A stretch of DNA of 28,048 nt from positions 1 through 28,048 of the forward strand of contig CACJBM010000020.1 in the NCBI GenBank assembly GCA_902591645.1, in the 5' to 3' direction. The first letter of the stretch is position 1. Each line of letters begins with the position of its first letter. The notes beneath the pieces were generated by a model. The model was given only the letters and a program-made list of their open reading frames with translations. It searched no databases and was not told the origin of the DNA. Shown piece after piece: positions 24,708 through 28,048 of this stretch. The stretch is from an uncultured Verrucomicrobiota bacterium (lineage in GTDB: Bacteria > Verrucomicrobiota > Verrucomicrobiae > Verrucomicrobiales > DEV007). Both the position numbers and the translations under genes were made by a program.

Positions 24708-25868
24708 CTAATCATCAAGTAGCCACGCCAGATTGAAGCGGGCCATCCAGTCCTTATTCGACACCAGATAAATCATCCCTTCACTGGGTGTTCCCGGACG
24801 GCCTGCGGCCATCCAAGTATAATTACCGGGCCCTTTCCGGACCATTCGCCTCACGGGCCAGCTCTTAGCTCCATCAAAACTTACTTTTATGGTAATATCT
24901 TCACGCTTGTCTTTTCTGCCAGGTGAGCTGTAAAGAAGAACATCCGTTTCCTGGCCCGGGACCCGGACCAGTGCTCCCTTGCAGCCATAATCATCAGGTG
25001 GGCCATCGAAAAGCTCATCGTCTTCACGAGCGTTTTTCCAGGATTTCCCAGAATCCTCACTGATCCCAACTTGTTTATTCCCCCGACGAACATGAGTCCT
25101 GGCATTATAATAGATGTGGCCGTTTTTCAATTCGCATAAGGACGGCTCAGAGGTACCAAGAAGAGGAAAAGGTTCACTTGGAAACCATGTCCTGCCACCA
25201 TCATCGCTGTAAAGAGCGTTACTGTACCTCTTGGCAAAAAATTTACGGCCCTGGCCCTTATTCAGGTACGTTCTAGTCCCATCATTTTTTACGGGCCCTA
25301 CAAAGACCTGAGCCGGCATCAATAACCGACCCTTTGCTTTACCATGACGAATAGTAATTCCTGGGTCACAGCAATAGGTCGTTGCGAGCCAGCCATTCTT
25401 ATCAGGCTTCATGATAATTTTTTCCTGTGCCCAAGTCTTCCCATGATCCTCACTCCTATAGAGAATCTGAGCAGGCTTGAGCCCACCGGCAAATACCAAT
25501 ATGTCTCCACTCGTTTCATCAACAGTAACATTGGCAAGCTCACTCCATCCCACATGATCACCTTTGTATCGACCGTCATCAGACATATCAGCCCCCAAAT
25601 CAACGCGCTTTCCAACAACTAAAAATTCTCCCCAAGTTGTTCCTCCATCCTCACTACGCTTAACCTCAATGATGCTCTTATCGCGTTCTTCTCTGAAGAG
25701 GAGGACTGTTCCATTCATGGATACGGCAAGATGGGCCATGACAGGTATCTGCTCTTCCCATGTATGGAAAAACGGTTCGTCTTCAGCATTCGCATCAAAT
25801 GAGAATAATGTTAGTATAAGAATGCTGGCCACCAAGCTTCGTCGGTTAATATTCTTCACTAATCGCAT
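24708..25868 (-). CDS. Secreted sialidase-like protein with five Asp boxes
   Basis: The 386-residue protein has a signal peptide (1-28, ending FDANA). Five Asp boxes (S-x-D-x-G-x-T-W type) mark the six-bladed propeller: SEDGGTTW (72-79), SEDHGKTW (139-146), SDDGGRTW (221-228), SEDSGKSW (270-277), SFDGAKSW (330-337). The segment SEPSLCELKNGHIYYNAR (240-257) matches the catalytic Glu and second Arg region of GH33-type sialidases. R59 in LLFREERDK could be the first Arg. It probably removes sialic acid or a related acidic sugar from exported glycans. It starts 21 bp after the amidase stop in the same direction, so the two are probably in one operon with the sulfatase. PVC genomes carry many such BNR proteins of unproven substrate. 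Confidence 0.88.
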   Translation of the reverse strand: MRLVKNINRRSLVASILILTLFSFDANAEDEPFFHTWEEQIPVMAHLAVSMNGTVLLFREERDKSIIEVKRSEDGGTTWGEFLVVGKRVDLGADMSDDGRYKGDHVGWSELANVTVDETSGDILVFAGGLKPAQILYRSEDHGKTWAQEKIIMKPDKNGWLATTYCCDPGITIRHGKAKGRLLMPAQVFVGPVKNDGTRTYLNKGQGRKFFAKRYSNALYSDDGGRTWFPSEPFPLLGTSEPSLCELKNGHIYYNARTHVRRGNKQVGISEDSGKSWKNAREDDELFDGPPDDYGCKGALVRVPGQETDVLLYSSPGRKDKREDITIKVSFDGAKSWPVRRMVRKGPGNYTWMAAGRPGTPSEGMIYLVSNKDWMARFNLAWLLDD

Positions 25869-25889
25869 ATCTATTCAGAACACTTTGAA

Positions 25890-26651
25890 TTATTCAATTC
25901 CAGACATTGCTACGGCCTGAGGAACTTCAATGCGATTATATTGGCGTTTAACAGAGCGTAAAAATTGAGACCACTTTTTTCCTGGTCGTCCATTTGTCAT
26001 TAAAAAATGCGGGCAATTTTTGTGTTCTGGCTTGGTTCCTTTACGGGGCCAGTGCTGATGTGGAACCACGTTCTTTAAGGGAATCTTATACTGATGCATC
26101 AACGATGCACAAAGTTTGGCTGTCCTGTCCAAAGTTCTTTGCCTGCTATTGCCGCGGTGTTCGCACATTTCTACTCCAACCGAATAGTTATTCCCTGGTC
26201 CATTAAAATCAGCATGTTCGCCCTGCTCAATCGTAGGCAAGTGCTGTATGACAACGTCCTCCTGAATAGTAAAATGCCACGTCAGGTACCCTATGCGATT
26301 TCCATTTCGTCTTTTCGGAGCCCTCAGTTTGCCTTTTTCTAGTGCGCGAGCATGATCCCAAGCATCACCATTATAATTCTGGGTTGAGTGAACCGTGATG
26401 TAACGAGGCTTCATTGACCTCTTATATTTCCTTCCATACCGGCCCTTGGGTATGAACCTTTTCACTACTTTAATTTCACGATAAAGCTGTCTAGGTGATA
26501 CTGGACTTGACCCAGTTTTCAATGAAGTTTTTTGGTTCTTAAGATCCGATTTTTCGATCTGTGTTGTAGTGCAACTGCAAATCAAAAAGGTGCAAATCAA
26601 ACAATTAAAAGAAAATAATAATGCAATTGGATGAATGATTAATTTCCTCAT
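25890..26651 (-). CDS. Lipoprotein-like N-acetylmuramoyl-L-alanine amidase (Amidase_2)
   Basis: The 253-residue protein begins with a hydrophobic segment ending LICSC (C27 is a plausible lipobox cysteine). The zinc amidase domain shows PRYITVHST (H88), TWHFTI (H126), NNYSVGVEMCEH (E161) and VVPHQHW followed by NCPH. The probable ligands are H88, H198 and C213. A Cys third ligand is the version seen in phage-type endolysins and Bacillus amidases rather than the Asp of E. coli AmpD. It would cut the bond between MurNAc and the peptide stem of peptidoglycan. It lies between the sulfatase gene (61 bp upstream) and the sialidase gene (21 bp downstream), which is odd company for a cell-wall enzyme. 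It may remodel the wall to let surface enzymes or machines assemble. Confidence 0.9.
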   Translation of the reverse strand: MRKLIIHPIALLFSFNCLICTFLICSCTTTQIEKSDLKNQKTSLKTGSSPVSPRQLYREIKVVKRFIPKGRYGRKYKRSMKPRYITVHSTQNYNGDAWDHARALEKGKLRAPKRRNGNRIGYLTWHFTIQEDVVIQHLPTIEQGEHADFNGPGNNYSVGVEMCEHRGNSRQRTLDRTAKLCASLMHQYKIPLKNVVPHQHWPRKGTKPEHKNCPHFLMTNGRPGKKWSQFLRSVKRQYNRIEVPQAVAMSGIE

Positions 26652-26712
26652 TTAGAAACTTACTTTATGCTCAGATTAGCTAAGTGTCTGTCAAAATTTC
26701 TTGCCCAGCATT

Positions 26713-28048
26713 TTAATTATTCTTAAAGGAATTAATGAGCGCTGTCTTTTGGTTCCAGGGAACCTTGCGATCGAAAAGTTTTCCATAAACTTTATGCGTC
26801 GGGGCTCCTTTCTTTTTAATTGATGACACAGCGTTATCATAATAACTGCGCATTAATTGGAGGGCTTTCTTTTGCTGAGGATCATTAGCAGTATTAAATA
26901 GTTCCAACTTGTCTTTTCTCATATCAAAAAGCTCTTCAGTTGGATTCATTTCATGACCATAATACCAATAGATATATTTCCAATCACGTGTAACGACGCT
27001 CAAACTCTGAGCAGCTTCTGGGCCCCAACAATTCATCAAATATAAGTGTTTATGAATTTCTTTTTCCGGCTCATCCAGTAACGGCATGAGGCTCTTACCT
27101 TCTATTCCTGAATCAGCTTTTAAGCCGGCTAATTCTAGAATCGTAGGCGCAATATCAATGTTGCCAGTCAGTGCCGAGACCCTGATGCCCTGGCCACTTG
27201 ACTTGTGCCTCGGATCAAAAATAATCATTGGGACACGCACTGATTCCTCATAAGGCAATACCTTGGATCCATAACCATGGGAACCGCAAAGAAATCCATT
27301 GTCCGAAGTATAAATGATTACCGTGTTGTCTAAGGCTCCATTCTCTTTGAGCGCGTCCATGATCATTCCTGTCGCATGATCAATGCCATGGACGAGCTGA
27401 TGGTATTTGCGCATTACTTCATCATATCTACTACTGTAACCCCAACTATCCCATCTCTCCCATTGCCGGCCCTGCTTACTTTGAGAGCTGAGATGTTTTG
27501 CATATTCTCGGCCAAAATTAGGAGGTCTCTTGAAAGTCTTGCCCTTATAGATAGAATTAAATTTTGGATCGGGTGTATCAGGCATATGAGGAGCCTTGAA
27601 ACTTATCGATAAACAAAAAGGCTTATCGGTCTTTGCTGCCTCTTTAATGAAGTCACGGCCAAATGCACCATAAGAAAGTGTCGAGTGTGGATATTTTTTT
27701 GCATAGTCTTTCATCCACACGTTCCTTGAAGTAACATAACTGGTCTGACCCTTGCCTCCTCCCCACTTATCAAAAGAATTGACAGGTAAACCCTCGGCCA
27801 GATCCACCCCGAACTTACCGGCAAAGGCAGTAAGATAACCGGCCCGCCTCAGTATTAATGGGTAGCTCCGAGCAAAATCACTGGCCTTAAGTTTGCCCTT
27901 AGTGAAATTGCATCCGTGCTCATATTCATATTTTCCGGTAAGTATCGTTGCCCTGCTCGCCATGCAGATCGCTGTCGTGTCATAATGATTATCAAAGGTC
28001 ACTCCACGCTTCGATAAAGAATCCAGATTCGGGGTCCGGGCATCTGGA
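26713..28048 (-). CDS. Sulfatase, N-terminus beyond the right edge
   Basis: The frame is open to the window edge: before the GTG at 28002 it reads PDARTPNLDSLSKRG, the normal sulfatase lead-in, so that GTG is an internal Val and the true start lies outside. The active site reads CMASRATILTG, a C-x-A-S-R version of the formylglycine motif, in contrast to CAPSR and CTPSR in the other two sulfatases. Further motifs are GKFGVDLAEG, FKAPHMPDTPDP, IYTSDNGFLCGSHGYGSK and YEESVRVPMII. The C-terminus (RKVPWNQKT) is short and has no extra module. It resembles the choline/heparan-type S1 sulfatases more than the left-hand pair, but the substrate is not readable. It is the first visible gene of the leftward sulfatase-amidase-sialidase set. 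Confidence 0.92.
   Translation of the reverse strand, partial: PDARTPNLDSLSKRGVTFDNHYDTTAICMASRATILTGKYEYEHGCNFTKGKLKASDFARSYPLILRRAGYLTAFAGKFGVDLAEGLPVNSFDKWGGGKGQTSYVTSRNVWMKDYAKKYPHSTLSYGAFGRDFIKEAAKTDKPFCLSISFKAPHMPDTPDPKFNSIYKGKTFKRPPNFGREYAKHLSSQSKQGRQWERWDSWGYSSRYDEVMRKYHQLVHGIDHATGMIMDALKENGALDNTVIIYTSDNGFLCGSHGYGSKVLPYEESVRVPMIIFDPRHKSSGQGIRVSALTGNIDIAPTILELAGLKADSGIEGKSLMPLLDEPEKEIHKHLYLMNCWGPEAAQSLSVVTRDWKYIYWYYGHEMNPTEELFDMRKDKLELFNTANDPQQKKALQLMRSYYDNAVSSIKKKGAPTHKVYGKLFDRKVPWNQKTALINSFKNN

Noticed and set aside
28000..28002. GTG as the start of the right-end sulfatase
   Set aside because: The frame stays open upstream and encodes a conserved sulfatase segment, so this codon is an internal Val.

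Overview
The window looks like the chromosome of a PVC-superphylum bacterium, most likely a marine Verrucomicrobiota (Planctomycetota or Lentisphaerota are alternatives). The evidence is the mix of families: several secreted sulfatases, PVC-style c-type haem proteins fused to propeller, HEAT and NPCBM domains, a DUF1080 protein, and giant proteins joining PD40 propellers to an alpha/alpha toroid. Most proteins carry an export signal or a membrane anchor. Shine-Dalgarno sequences are scarce. I saw no tRNA, rRNA, CRISPR array, integrase or intact insertion sequence.

Left part (1-7022). A partial cytochrome c/propeller protein runs leftward off the edge. Across a 203-bp divergent gap, a rightward cluster encodes a secreted phosphodiester glycosidase and two sulfatases. 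One sulfatase ends in a PA14-like domain and the other in a propeller-like module. This looks like a locus for attacking a sulfated or phosphodiester-decorated glycan.

Middle (7139-13979). A leftward rapA-type SWI2/SNF2 ATPase gene is followed by two rightward genes. The first is a 1014-residue haem protein (propeller, HEAT, NPCBM, HEAT, cytochrome c). The second is a DUF1080 protein with codon use typical of a strongly expressed gene.

Right-centre (14051-24026), the most unusual part. A tightly packed leftward operon reads TPR protein, ExbB/TolQ-like, ExbD/TolR-like, then two large paralogous inner-membrane proteins that both combine PD40 (TolB-like) blades with a squalene-cyclase-fold toroid. 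In the last protein a membrane helix carries the S-x3-H signature of TonB and continues into a long acidic, proline-containing linker, as TonB does. I read the operon as a proton-motive-force-driven Tol/Ton-like machine in which the TolB-like and TonB-like parts are fused to a toroid. The two paralogues place the toroid at different positions.

Right end (24258-28048). A 71-residue Sel1-repeat protein, then a leftward set: a sulfatase (N-terminus beyond the edge), a lipoprotein-like Amidase_2 peptidoglycan amidase and a five-Asp-box sialidase. A long inverted repeat lies downstream of this set. No gap exceeds about 235 bases.
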